Below are positions 54,280 through 63,700 of a stretch of 64,000 bases of DNA, piece by piece (the stretch's first letter is position 1; each line of letters begins with the position of its first letter). This DNA comes from Cystobacter fuscus (GTDB taxonomy: Bacteria > Myxococcota > Myxococcia > Myxococcales > Myxococcaceae). The stretch is from assembly GCF_002305875.1 (NCBI RefSeq), contig NZ_CP022098.1, positions 6,634,001-6,698,000 on the forward strand, written 5' to 3'. A program made the translations under genes and the position numbers. The notes beneath the pieces are model-generated. The model did no database searches and was not told the DNA's origin. It saw only the letters and a list, made by a program, of their open reading frames with translations.

Positions 54280-56925
54280 CTATTCACCGCCAATCCCCTC
54301 CTTGGATTTGTTCTGGTTGTCAGCACAAATCCCTCGTCGTCCCGCAGCAGTGTAACCATCAACTCCGGATTGCCCGCCAACGCCCGGGCGGTGAAAACCC
54401 GAAGGGTGTTTCTCCTGGTACGAGCCGTCCCTAGCCAGATGACTAATGAAATCACGCTCTGCAGCATGTACAATGCCCCACACTCCAAGTGCTGCGATCC
54501 CTACAACCGCAAATGTGATCGCGGCCATGGCGAATTGCTGGCGTCGACGTTTCCCCCGAATCGTCGCGTGGCTCTCACCAATCAACTTCCTCGCGTCGTC
54601 GCCTAGCTCATCAGAAGAGTCCCTCAAGGCCTCCTCCAGGAGGCTGAGTTGCCGCTCATTGAGCAGCGCTCCATGCTTCCTCCACTCCTCGACCTTGCTT
54701 TCGAGTGCCTGTCTCGCCACGAGCCTTTCACGGTCCTCACTCACCCACCCACGAAGCCTCTGCCAGTTGCGGATGAGTGCTTCATGGGCAACCTCCACGG
54801 TCGTTGCCTTGCCGTCGCCTGTTCGCACTAGCAGCCTCTCATCAACTAGTCGGCCGAGAATTTGATCGAAGCGCGCCTCGTCCTGTGAATCACGCGGCCT
54901 CAATCTTACCTCAGTCAGGCGAGCCCGTCGCCGTATATCAGTTGCCGTATCAGAGTAGACGCTCACCAAGCGTAAAAAGAGGCGGCGCGCAATCGTTCGT
55001 CCAGCCTCGTCGAGTTCATCAATCCGCGCGTCAGCACGAAGACTGAGCGCACCAGAGACTCCACCAACTGCATCGTAGGCCGCCTGGGTAAGCGTCCACC
55101 CCCTGCGCTGCTGCCAGAGCATGTCCAGCGTGTCTTGGAGCAAGGGGAGCGCGCCTGGCTCGTCCTGGACATCCTTCAACATCCGGCGCGTGAGGCCCGC
55201 TTCAAGCGTAATTCCCACCAATTGTGCCGGCTTGAAAATAGCCTCTTCAAGTTGAGCTTCGGCCATCTGCGCCACAAAAACTCGATGCGCCTCGTCATAC
55301 GCGACCTTGTCGAGACTCAACCCCTTGCCATCGAGCGGGAGTTCACCACAGCGGCCAATAAAATCCACGCGCAGGGTGACGAGCACCGTCACTCTGGAGT
55401 CGGCGTCCCCCGCCAGTGCCCAGAGTCTGCGGGCGAAGGTGCTGCGCTTCTCCGTTGATTCCGTCTGAGTGAAGACCTCCTCGAACTGGTCGACCACGAG
55501 CAGCAGTGGTCTGGCCCAGTCTGTCCTCGTCGCGAGGGCTGATTCCAGGGCGACCAGAGGTTCGGCACCGGGGCGCATCTGGGCGAACACCCATGTGGCC
55601 CTGGGGGCCTGGAGCATGCGCGGCATCACTCCGGCCAGCACTAACGAGGACTTGCCGGTGCCCGACGCGCCAGCGATGACGAGGAAACGGGGCGCTCCGG
55701 CCTTGAGAAGCCCGCCGAGGCCGTTGAGTATTTTGGTGATTTCGGCATCGCGGCCGAAGAAGAAGCGGCTGTGCTCGGGCTGGAATGCGAGCAGTCCACG
55801 GTAAGGGCGCAGGACGATGGGACGATTGTCATTGCCATCGGCGTCGCGTGCGTAGAGCTGCATGCTCGCCCAATCCAGCAGGCCCGTGTCTCTCGCGAGC
55901 TGTCGGCGGGCGGCGAGAAAAGCGGTCTCCACGGAGGAGGGGCCGCTGAACAACTCCCGGTAGAAGATCTCGGAGAACCGAATCGAGCCAGAAATGGACA
56001 AAGGAAAGCGCGAAGCGATGACTGCGGCAATTCCAATTTGATGCAGGGCCTGAGCGACACTTCCAAGATGGTTGCCCAGGGTGCCAATGTTGCCACCGTT
56101 GCAGGCAGCGATGACCACCAGCCGCACCATGCCCGCGTAGGGGGCGAGGAGTTGGCGAAGGTGTCCGGCGTCAATGACGGTGGGCTCGCCATCGGTCTCA
56201 CTGTTGAGCATAAGGCCGCAGGTCTGTCCTGCGGTGCCCCCGTGGCAGAGCAGATGAAGCACCGAGATAGGCTTGCCCCCAGGGGCCTTGGCCGCCTTAA
56301 GCACATCATCCAAGCTCCCGCAGGTAGCGCGTTCGAGGACGTCGCCCTGGAGATCAAAGGGATAATAGCCCGCTCTTGCCCCCTCCTGGATGGCGCGGAG
56401 ATGCTGTGCTACGGGGACGTATCCACCGGCCGCCGACCACGCAAAAAGGATACGCCCACCTTCCGGACGTGGCGAGGGCGATTCAACCGTGGTTCTGGTC
56501 TCGGGCCACTCGTAGCGCACAAGCACGGAGGGTAGTTCGCCCAAGTGCTGCCCACTCGCATCAAGGGTGAGCAACTCCCAGGGCAGGGCGTACAGTTCCG
56601 CCGCAGCGGAGCGGACCGTCACGACCACTGGCTGCCCACGGGACACCGCCTCACCGAGCAGCGCCTCCTGTCTTGCCCATTCGTCTGATTTGAGGAAATC
56701 ACGAATCGTCCCGCCGACGCGATGAATCACCGCTGGATCACAACCTGGTTGGTGGAGGGCGACAAAATCAGCGAGCAGCGCATGGCTCCACTTCAGTTCG
56801 ACGTTCTCGACGCCTCCACCCGCGCTCCGAATGACATACTCCTGCGCCCCCAAGCGGAAGGCATATCGATCCTCCGCATTCTCTACACGAATGAAATCGA
56901 GCAACAACGACGTGATGTCATCCAT
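54280..56925 (-). CDS. CHAT protease-STAND ATPase, 3'-truncated
   Basis: ATG 56925 follows GGGGAG at good spacing; 881 residues. A CHAT (caspase-like) domain (about 90-350) has the catalytic pair His228 in VLHLLCHGG and Cys275 in VIAACNGGN. A linker FQPEHSRFFFGRDAEI leads to a STAND/NACHT-like ATPase with Walker A GASGTGKS (419-426) and Walker B LLLVVDQFEE (about 474-483), then a helical region and a transmembrane segment (FAMAAITFAVVGIAALGVWG). In relatives a WD40 sensor follows; here only about 55 degraded residues remain, and another frame continues as RVFTARALAGNPELMVTLL, so frameshift and truncation are likely. Probable conflict/defence protein that lost its sensor. Confidence 0.82.
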   Translation of the reverse strand: MDDITSLLLDFIRVENAEDRYAFRLGAQEYVIRSAGGGVENVELKWSHALLADFVALHQPGCDPAVIHRVGGTIRDFLKSDEWARQEALLGEAVSRGQPVVVTVRSAAAELYALPWELLTLDASGQHLGELPSVLVRYEWPETRTTVESPSPRPEGGRILFAWSAAGGYVPVAQHLRAIQEGARAGYYPFDLQGDVLERATCGSLDDVLKAAKAPGGKPISVLHLLCHGGTAGQTCGLMLNSETDGEPTVIDAGHLRQLLAPYAGMVRLVVIAACNGGNIGTLGNHLGSVAQALHQIGIAAVIASRFPLSISGSIRFSEIFYRELFSGPSSVETAFLAARRQLARDTGLLDWASMQLYARDADGNDNRPIVLRPYRGLLAFQPEHSRFFFGRDAEITKILNGLGGLLKAGAPRFLVIAGASGTGKSSLVLAGVMPRMLQAPRATWVFAQMRPGAEPLVALESALATRTDWARPLLLVVDQFEEVFTQTESTEKRSTFARRLWALAGDADSRVTVLVTLRVDFIGRCGELPLDGKGLSLDKVAYDEAHRVFVAQMAEAQLEEAIFKPAQLVGITLEAGLTRRMLKDVQDEPGALPLLQDTLDMLWQQRRGWTLTQAAYDAVGGVSGALSLRADARIDELDEAGRTIARRLFLRLVSVYSDTATDIRRRARLTEVRLRPRDSQDEARFDQILGRLVDERLLVRTGDGKATTVEVAHEALIRNWQRLRGWVSEDRERLVARQALESKVEEWRKHGALLNERQLSLLEEALRDSSDELGDDARKLIGESHATIRGKRRRQQFAMAAITFAVVGIAALGVWGIVHAAERDFISHLARDGSYQEKHPSGFHRPGVGGQSGVDGYTAAGRRGICADNQNKSKEGIGGE

Positions 56926-57277
56926 CGTGAGACTCCCCTTCGCGCCTTGGCAGCAGTCCCCACATGTGTGCTCCCTCAATGACTGTCTCACTCGCCTGCG
57001 GTGCGCAAAACACCCGTGACGTCGCTGCTATCGCTCAGCTTACTGATTTTCCGATATGAAGATTGTGAGCCGCTTCACATCATCAAGGTGAAGCACCTCA
57101 CGCCGCTCATCTCAATGGATGCAGCAAAAGAGATTGAAGTTGACCTGGTTTCGTCGCTCTCCCTCACTTCGCGTGGTTCAGCGGCAGCGAGCAGGCGAGT
57201 CCCTCGCATGTGGCCATCCTCATGCGTCCCTGGATCCACACAAACCACGTGAGAGCCACCTGATCGGGGAAACCTCA
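56926..57277. other. Intergenic region upstream of the CHAT gene
   Basis: About 350 bp with no convincing coding sequence. It should hold the promoter of the leftward CHAT-STAND gene; no boxes could be assigned. Confidence 0.3.
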
Positions 57278-57372
57278 CGACTGCACGGTACTCGACGGCA
57301 GGCCCTTGCTGTTGAGCGAACTGCTTCTGTGTCAGCTAGCTGTGCTTGAATTGCTCGACGATGCGGACTCAC
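57278..57372 (-). pseudogene. Degenerate IS66-type TnpA fragment
   Basis: The minus strand reads VRIVEQFKHS, a stop, LTQKQFAQQQG, and after a one-base shift LPSSTVQS. This is the same W-x-x-(V/I)-x-x-F-x-x-S-x-LTQ-x-x-F...STL pattern as the remnant at 29768-30062, with a nonsense codon and a frameshift. Confidence 0.55.
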
Positions 57373-57593
57373 TGTGGTTTGTCGGCTGACTTGAGCCCGG
57401 GCCCGGGGGAGTTGCTGGCCGAACGGATACGTTCCGTGCCCCCCCTGCCGAAACCTCAAACTGCGCGCGGCGCCCTTCTCTTGGTGACTTCCATCCCTTG
57501 CATATATCGGAACCGGCAAGCCGGTGGATCTCATACAAGCCGAGCCCGCTGCGGTGGTGACGTGGCAATCCTAGGATTGAGGTGCCCTTCAAA

Positions 57594-60143
57594 TCATGCG
57601 CTCTCAGCCAATGCGTTCACTCCTTGGAGTCGTATCGTTGCAGATACAATGCGGTTCCGGCCTCCATTCTTGGCTGCGTAGAGCGCTGTGTCGGCGGCTG
57701 AGACAAGTTCCTCGGGTCCATCGGCATGAAGTGGCATCAGTGCGATGCCGAAGGAGGCAGTAACGTCGGTAAGCATGGTGCTACCGATGGCCACTCGCAT
57801 GGCGCGGATTTCTTCGAGCAACTCCAAAGCCCGCTGTTCGCCCGTCTCGAGTGTAGTATTCGGCATCAACAGCAGAAATTCCTCACCACCGAATCGCGCA
57901 GCAATGTCGTTTGCACGGGCAATACGCTTCAGTATGGAGCTTATCATTCTCAACACCATATCTCCCCCGTCGTGACCGTACTTATCGTTGATACGTTTGA
58001 AGTGATCGACATCGATCATGATGAGAGCAAGCGGCTTGCCACTGCTGCGACTGTGCGCGGACTCACGGGTCAAGGCCTCTTCAATCATCCGGCGGTTATA
58101 GAGACCCGTGAGTGGATCCCGAATGGCTTGACCTTTCAGTTGCTCCCGTAGCCTTAGATTACCGATGGCGAGTGACACTTGCTCGGCCAGCATCACAGCA
58201 AGATCGTCCTGTGCAGGGTCGATAAGCGCCTCAGCCTGTGACAGTTCGCGGTAGAGCAGACCAAGAGGCTGATGTTGTGCGACCAGCGGTAGGCACATAT
58301 AGCGGCGCGTTGCCTTGGATTCTTCATCAACATGTCCACATATCGGCCCGAACTTGCCTTCCGGTGGCCGGAAAGGGTGACCACGCCGGAGTGCCCAGCA
58401 GTCATCTGGGACAAAGGCTTCGGAATGAGCCGTTGGTTGACCCCATGCGGCGCCGCGCACCACCGAGTCCCGGTCTGCACTGATCAGGTAGAGCGCGCCA
58501 GACTCTCCCGGAAATAGCAATTCGGCGTAGTAGGAAATCGTCTTAAAAGCTTCACCAGTGTCGATACAAGCCTGCAACATCCCACTAAGTTCGGTCAGCA
58601 ACTCAATCTGTTGTTTGCGTCGGCCGACCTCCTGAAGGCTTGCGGTCAAGCGGTCGTTCGCCTCACGGAGCGCAGCCTCATGATCACGGCGTTCTGTTTC
58701 AACTTGCTCCGGGTCAGTCATATCCATGATCACCCAAACAATACAGCCTGCCAGTCCATCGCCAGCGAGCATTTTCCCATACGCCGCACAGGCAATGGTT
58801 GATCCATCCTGGCGGCGAAGGCGAACATCGAGCGCTACAGGTCGGCCACGGCCAAGTGAGGACTCGATGTTCTGAACATCTTGCAGACTCGAGGCATCGA
58901 CAAAAAGCGCGCCAAGCTCAAGGCCGACAAGCTCTTCGGAGGCTCGATTGCACATCTCGGCCATGCGCTGATTGCTACGCACAATTGTTCCCTGTCGCGT
59001 GTACAGGATACCGGAGAGGGGGTTCTCCAAGATGGCCTTCTGCTCGGCACCCAGAGCCCCAAGACTGCCTGCCAACCGGCGTGTGCGCACATAACTCAAG
59101 ACCAGTGCAGCGAGCAGGAGGGAAAAAACACCACCGCTAACAAGGATCAAGTTGGGCAGCGCATGATTAATCTCGTACGGGGAATCCGAGCGTGCGGCAA
59201 GTACAAACCGCCAGCTGCGATCACCGACGACGATATCTTGGCTATGCGAGACTCGCGAAGTGATTTCGTCGGGCGCGCGTACCACATTTGGGTTCGGAGC
59301 CAGGCTGTCGTATAGAATAACTTGCGTAGAATGCTCGTTTACATAGCCGACGTCGTATACACGGATGTGCATTTCGCGCATGGTTCGTGCGCCAACGACC
59401 CCTGTCATCAAGTCGTTCATACGATAAACGGCAGCTACGAAGCCGGCCAATGCCGCTCTTCGCTGTGATTCGTTCTCAATCGGGTAGCCGTTTTTATAAA
59501 TCGGCGCACGCAGAACGAATCCAGGCTGACCGTTAGAGTCCTGCGCCAGCTTGATAGGCTTTGTCGCAACCACCCGGCCTGTGTCGCGACCGCGCTCAAG
59601 CGCTTCGAGTTCCAGTGGCAACGCACCAACATCCAGACCAAGTACTTTTTCGCCAACGAGAGTGGGTTCGACGTAGTCGATGACATAATAGGCTGGACGC
59701 TGGCCAGCCGGATGAATATGGAAGTCTGGATAGCCGTTGGGATTCAGGCTGCGGTCTGAACGAGTCCTCTCTACGAAGCTTGGCAGTTCGGTGGGAGTCA
59801 GATAACGAACCACCTCTATCGCTTCAAATCCTGGGTAGCGCCGATCGAGACCGAGGTGTTCGACGTAACGGTGGAACTGGTCTCGCGAGACTTGGCCAAC
59901 CGAGGCATAGAGGCCCTGCAGGTTGAGCAGTACCTCTGCATGGGCCCTGATGCGGGATTCCACTGATGAGACGGTATCGCGTGCGTCGATAGTGAAGCGC
60001 CGCTTGACGTCTCGCTCAAGAATACGTTCGGCCGTCCAGTGAGCAACGCCGGTGGCAATGCCGCAGCCTAGAAGCACTGCGACTGCAAGACTCGAAGCAC
60101 CGTGGGCCGAGACGACGGTCTGCCAGTAACCGCGTAGCGCCAT
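57594..60143 (-). CDS. CHASE-PAS-GAF diguanylate cyclase
   Basis: ATG 60143 with GGGAGA upstream; 849 residues. Transmembrane helix about 15-35, a periplasmic CHASE domain (about 75-290; YPGFEAIEVVRYL, GFVLRAPIY), helix 2 at about 330-352, a PAS domain (about 365-480), a GAF domain (about 530-680), and a GGDEF domain (about 690-840) with GHDGGDMVLR and ARFGGEEFLLL. RAND exactly five residues before GGEEF is an RxxD product-inhibition site. It should make c-di-GMP in response to an external ligand. The gene has noticeably lower GC and fewer myxobacterial features, so it was probably acquired from another proteobacterium. Confidence 0.9.
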   Translation of the reverse strand: MALRGYWQTVVSAHGASSLAVAVLLGCGIATGVAHWTAERILERDVKRRFTIDARDTVSSVESRIRAHAEVLLNLQGLYASVGQVSRDQFHRYVEHLGLDRRYPGFEAIEVVRYLTPTELPSFVERTRSDRSLNPNGYPDFHIHPAGQRPAYYVIDYVEPTLVGEKVLGLDVGALPLELEALERGRDTGRVVATKPIKLAQDSNGQPGFVLRAPIYKNGYPIENESQRRAALAGFVAAVYRMNDLMTGVVGARTMREMHIRVYDVGYVNEHSTQVILYDSLAPNPNVVRAPDEITSRVSHSQDIVVGDRSWRFVLAARSDSPYEINHALPNLILVSGGVFSLLLAALVLSYVRTRRLAGSLGALGAEQKAILENPLSGILYTRQGTIVRSNQRMAEMCNRASEELVGLELGALFVDASSLQDVQNIESSLGRGRPVALDVRLRRQDGSTIACAAYGKMLAGDGLAGCIVWVIMDMTDPEQVETERRDHEAALREANDRLTASLQEVGRRKQQIELLTELSGMLQACIDTGEAFKTISYYAELLFPGESGALYLISADRDSVVRGAAWGQPTAHSEAFVPDDCWALRRGHPFRPPEGKFGPICGHVDEESKATRRYMCLPLVAQHQPLGLLYRELSQAEALIDPAQDDLAVMLAEQVSLAIGNLRLREQLKGQAIRDPLTGLYNRRMIEEALTRESAHSRSSGKPLALIMIDVDHFKRINDKYGHDGGDMVLRMISSILKRIARANDIAARFGGEEFLLLMPNTTLETGEQRALELLEEIRAMRVAIGSTMLTDVTASFGIALMPLHADGPEELVSAADTALYAAKNGGRNRIVSATIRLQGVNALAESA

Positions 60144-60310
60144 GAGATTCTCCCTGTGCAGAGGCTGTACTTTCGCCTGTTCGCATTTCATGTCTGCGCC
60201 GAGCGTGTAGTCAGTTGCGCTGACCACAAGTAAATGTAAGATACCTGCTCACCAAGGACCGCCTCTTGTTGCTCTTGGTAGAATCCAAGTTGCCACCCGA
60301 ACCGTCTTGG

Positions 60311-60355
60311 CGCAGTGAAGCGCCTCACTCCTCATGAGTGAGGCGCTTCACTGCG
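60311..60355. terminator. Perfect 20-bp palindrome (5-nt loop)
   Basis: cgcagtgaagcgcctcactc (60311-60330) is exactly complementary to 60336-60355 with loop ctcat. It lies upstream of the leftward cyclase gene and overlaps the 3' end of the small leftward ORF at 60325, so it can act as a terminator for that ORF, though no T-tract follows. It could equally be a protein-binding site or an attachment-like repeat. Confidence 0.5.
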
Positions 60356-60588
60356 CAGTGCGTAGGCGTGGCGGGATGGGGGTGCTGTTGAGGGTGGGGA
60401 ATGGAGCGGAGGGGGCACTCGGGGACCTGCAGGAGGCCTCCGGCCCGCTGCTGCTGGAGATGGACGCGGGCCAGCTGCAACAGCATCATGAAGACGATGG
60501 AGGTGCCGCTGAAGGTGTAGGCCAGCGTGGTGGCGAAGTAGCCGAATGCATAGCCCCAGATGGCTAGGTCGCGCCGGTGAGTCGTCAT
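60325..60588 (-). CDS. Small membrane ORF, probably truncated gene
   Basis: An 87-residue frame starting MTTHRRDLAIWGYAFGYF with a hydrophobic stretch to about residue 40 (TTLAYTFSGTSIVFMMLLQLA), then a low-complexity His/Pro/Gln tail that ends inside the palindrome. The beginning resembles the N-terminus of a multi-helix transporter-like protein; only one to two helices remain. Expression is uncertain. Confidence 0.35.
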   Translation of the reverse strand: MTTHRRDLAIWGYAFGYFATTLAYTFSGTSIVFMMLLQLARVHLQQQRAGGLLQVPECPLRSIPHPQQHPHPATPTHCAVKRLTHEE

Positions 60589-60719
60589 GTCCACGTGAGG
60601 GCCCTCCCCGGGCTCCACCCGGTGGGCACTGCAAGGGTGGCGCCCACCGTGCGGGGGGCTCGCTCCCACCCAACGTATCGCCTATGGTCGCGCGCTCATT
60701 CAGTCCCTGGAGGGGGGAA

Positions 60720-63700
60720 ATGGAGCGCTTGAACACGCTGGCCGAGCACATGCGTCATGTCGCGGGGTTGCTCGCCGAGGACGTGCTGGAGCCAGATCCG
60801 GAGCGGACGGACTGGAGCGGCATGAAGGTCCGCGTGGACATGGTGCGTGAGGGCATGGAGCGGGTGCTCGATGGCCTGTCCGGCGCGCTGGAGGAGGCCG
60901 ACGAGGCCGAGATGAAGGCGCTCGTGCGCAAGCGGGTGGCGGGCGTGGCCAGCCGGGTCGCGGCGCTCCTGCAGGCCACGGGCAGCACCGAGGGCTGCCG
61001 CCGCCTGTTGGAGAAGGCCCTGAAGCTGTCCGAGGACGCCTCGCAGCGCGCGGAGCTCGAGGCCGCACTGGCCGAGCCCGAGGTCTTCTGCCGCTTCGCG
61101 TACGCGGGGTGGCTCCTGGGCAAGGGCCGCTTCGACAAGGCGGATTCCCTCCTCAAGCGCGTGGTGAAGGACACCCGCCAGCCGGTGCTGAAGCAGACGG
61201 CCCAGAGCGCGCTGCGGGGCTCGCGTCCCCTCAAGGGCGCCCCCACCCTCTTCCGCATCAACGGCTGCGGCGTGGGTCTGTACGGCAAGCGCGACGAGGC
61301 CCCGGATGGCTCCTATGTGGCCACGTACTTCATCAGCCTGATCTTCATCCCCGTGTTCCCGCTGACGGCCTACCGGGTGCGCGAGGTGGAAGGCAACGCG
61401 TACCAGTTCTACTCCAAGGAGTCGCTCGGCCCCGTGACGCGCACGTGGCAGCGGCTGGTGCTCGCCGGTGTCGCGGGAATGGTTCTCTGGTCGGGCGTGG
61501 ACGGCTACCTGAACTCGCCGGAGCGTCTGGCGCGGCTGGCGCTGGAGGAGGCCCGGACGGCCGAGGCCACCCTCCCGCGCGAGCAGGCCATCGAGCGCTA
61601 CCGCTCCGTCATCGACGCGCACACGGATGGTTCGGCGCGGGCCCAGGCGGCGGACGCCGTGGTGCGCCTGAGCCTCGCGGGCCTGCCCACGCCCTGCACG
61701 AAGGACACGCTGGAGGCGGTGGGCCGCGTGGTGACGGGCATCAGCACCCTGCCCTCCAGCGCGATCAGCGGCGAGCCCTCGGCCCGGTTCGGCGAGCGGC
61801 TCGACGCCTGCGCCCGGGAGATCGGCCAGGAGACGACGGCGGACGCGCGGGCGGCGCTCACGGTGGTGGAGGACGCGCTGCGGGTGGCGGGCACTCGCGC
61901 GCTGAAGGAGCGACGGGTGGCGCTCATGCGCGGCCAGGCGGAGCGGCTCGTGAAGGATCAGCCCCTGCGGGCGCTCTCGCTCTACGTCGAGCTGCCCGGC
62001 AAGGAGTCGCTGGACGCGGCCGAGGCCATCATCGACACCTTCGGTGAGGCGCCCTCGCTGTGGCTGGAGGCCTCCGGCGACGTGGAGGCGTGGACGAGGC
62101 ACGAGGACCAGGACAACTCCCGTGGCGACAAGGTGGCCCTCTACCGCGAGCGGCTGGAGGCGGCCTCCGCCACGAGCGAGAAGGACAAGGCGCTCATCCA
62201 GGAGGGCGACGAGGCGAAGATCGCCCGGGCCCTGAAGGCGTCTCCTGGCAACCAGGAGCTGGCCGTGGAGCTGGCCAGCCTGGCGCGGGCCCGGGGTGAT
62301 GCGAAGGGGGCCATGGCCACCCTGACGGCGCTCGGGCCCATGGGGCGGCTCACGGGCGATGCGCAGATGATACTCGGCCTGTGCTACCGCGACCTGGGAC
62401 AACTGCCCGAGGCGGATGCGGTGCTCTCGTCCTACGTCGCCGATCGCCTGCAGCCCTTCCAGAGCGTGCAGCGCAAGTACGAGGAGGCGGCGAAGGCGCT
62501 GCAGGAGCGGCTCATCTCGCGGGCGCGCGCGGGCCAGCTCCCCGCGGAGGTGATGAAGCGGCTGGAGGTGGCCTCCGGCAGCGAGGAGCAGCAGCGGAAG
62601 ATCTTCGACGAGTGGCTGTCCGCGCAGGTGGAGGCGGACTCCGGCCTGGAGAAGCTGCGCGAGGAGTACCTGCGTCACCAGTCGGTGGTGCCGACTTCGC
62701 TCATGCTGGGCATGTTGAAGCTGATGCGGGCCAACGAGACGGAAGGCGAGGCGCGCCAGGCCCTGCTGGGCGAGGCCGAGCGCGTCTTCCTCTCCATCCG
62801 CCAGGATGCCGAGGGCGACCCGCGCTTCCACCTGGGACTCGGGCAGGTGTACCACCGGCTCGGCCGGAGCGAGGAAGGCGACAAGGAGCTGCGCGGCGTG
62901 GTGGAGCGCAAGCAGCCGGCGCTCACGCTGCAGGTGGCCCATGTCTACCGCGAGCTGGATCGGCTCGACCAGGCCAGGCCCCTGTGCGAGGAGGTCTACG
63001 ACACCGCGACGGAATCGGAGCTGAAGTACGGCGCGGCCAACTTGCTGGCGCGCATGGCCACGGACGATGACGAGGAGGAGAAGTGGCTGCGCAAGGGTGA
63101 TCCGCGCTCGCCCACCATCCAGGACGATCTGCTGCAGTTGGAGGCCACCCGGGCCCTGCGCGAAGGCCGGCTCGAGGACGCCGATCGCGCCCTGGCGAAG
63201 AACGTGGCCTTCCGGGCCCACGAGGCGAAGCACAACTCGGCGGCCGCCAACAACACGGCCATGGCGCTCATGACCCGGTACCGGGCATCGGGAGACGTGA
63301 CGCACCTGCGCTCGGCGGTGAAGTACCTGGAGGACGCGGTGCGGCTGGCACCAGACAACGCCCTGGTCGTGGGCAACTTGGCGTCCGCTCATGAGTACCT
63401 GGGCAAGGTGACCGTCCTGGAGCGCTTCGTGCGCACGACGCCGCTGCACCTGCAGGATGGCGAGGCCCAGGAGTTGCTCGCGGTGTTGCTCGAGGGCCCG
63501 CTGCGCGAGGAGGTGCTGAAGGCGCTGGACGCGGATCCCTCGCTGCGCCGCGGCCAGGAGCTGAGCCAGCAGGAGCAGACGCTGTCACCGGGGAAGGCCG
63601 CGGCCTGGGAGCGGCAGTTGCTGTGGCTGAGCTGGCACCGGGACACGCAGGGCCTGGCGTCGCTGGCGAAGCGGCTGGAGACGCTGCCGTCCTTCGAGGG

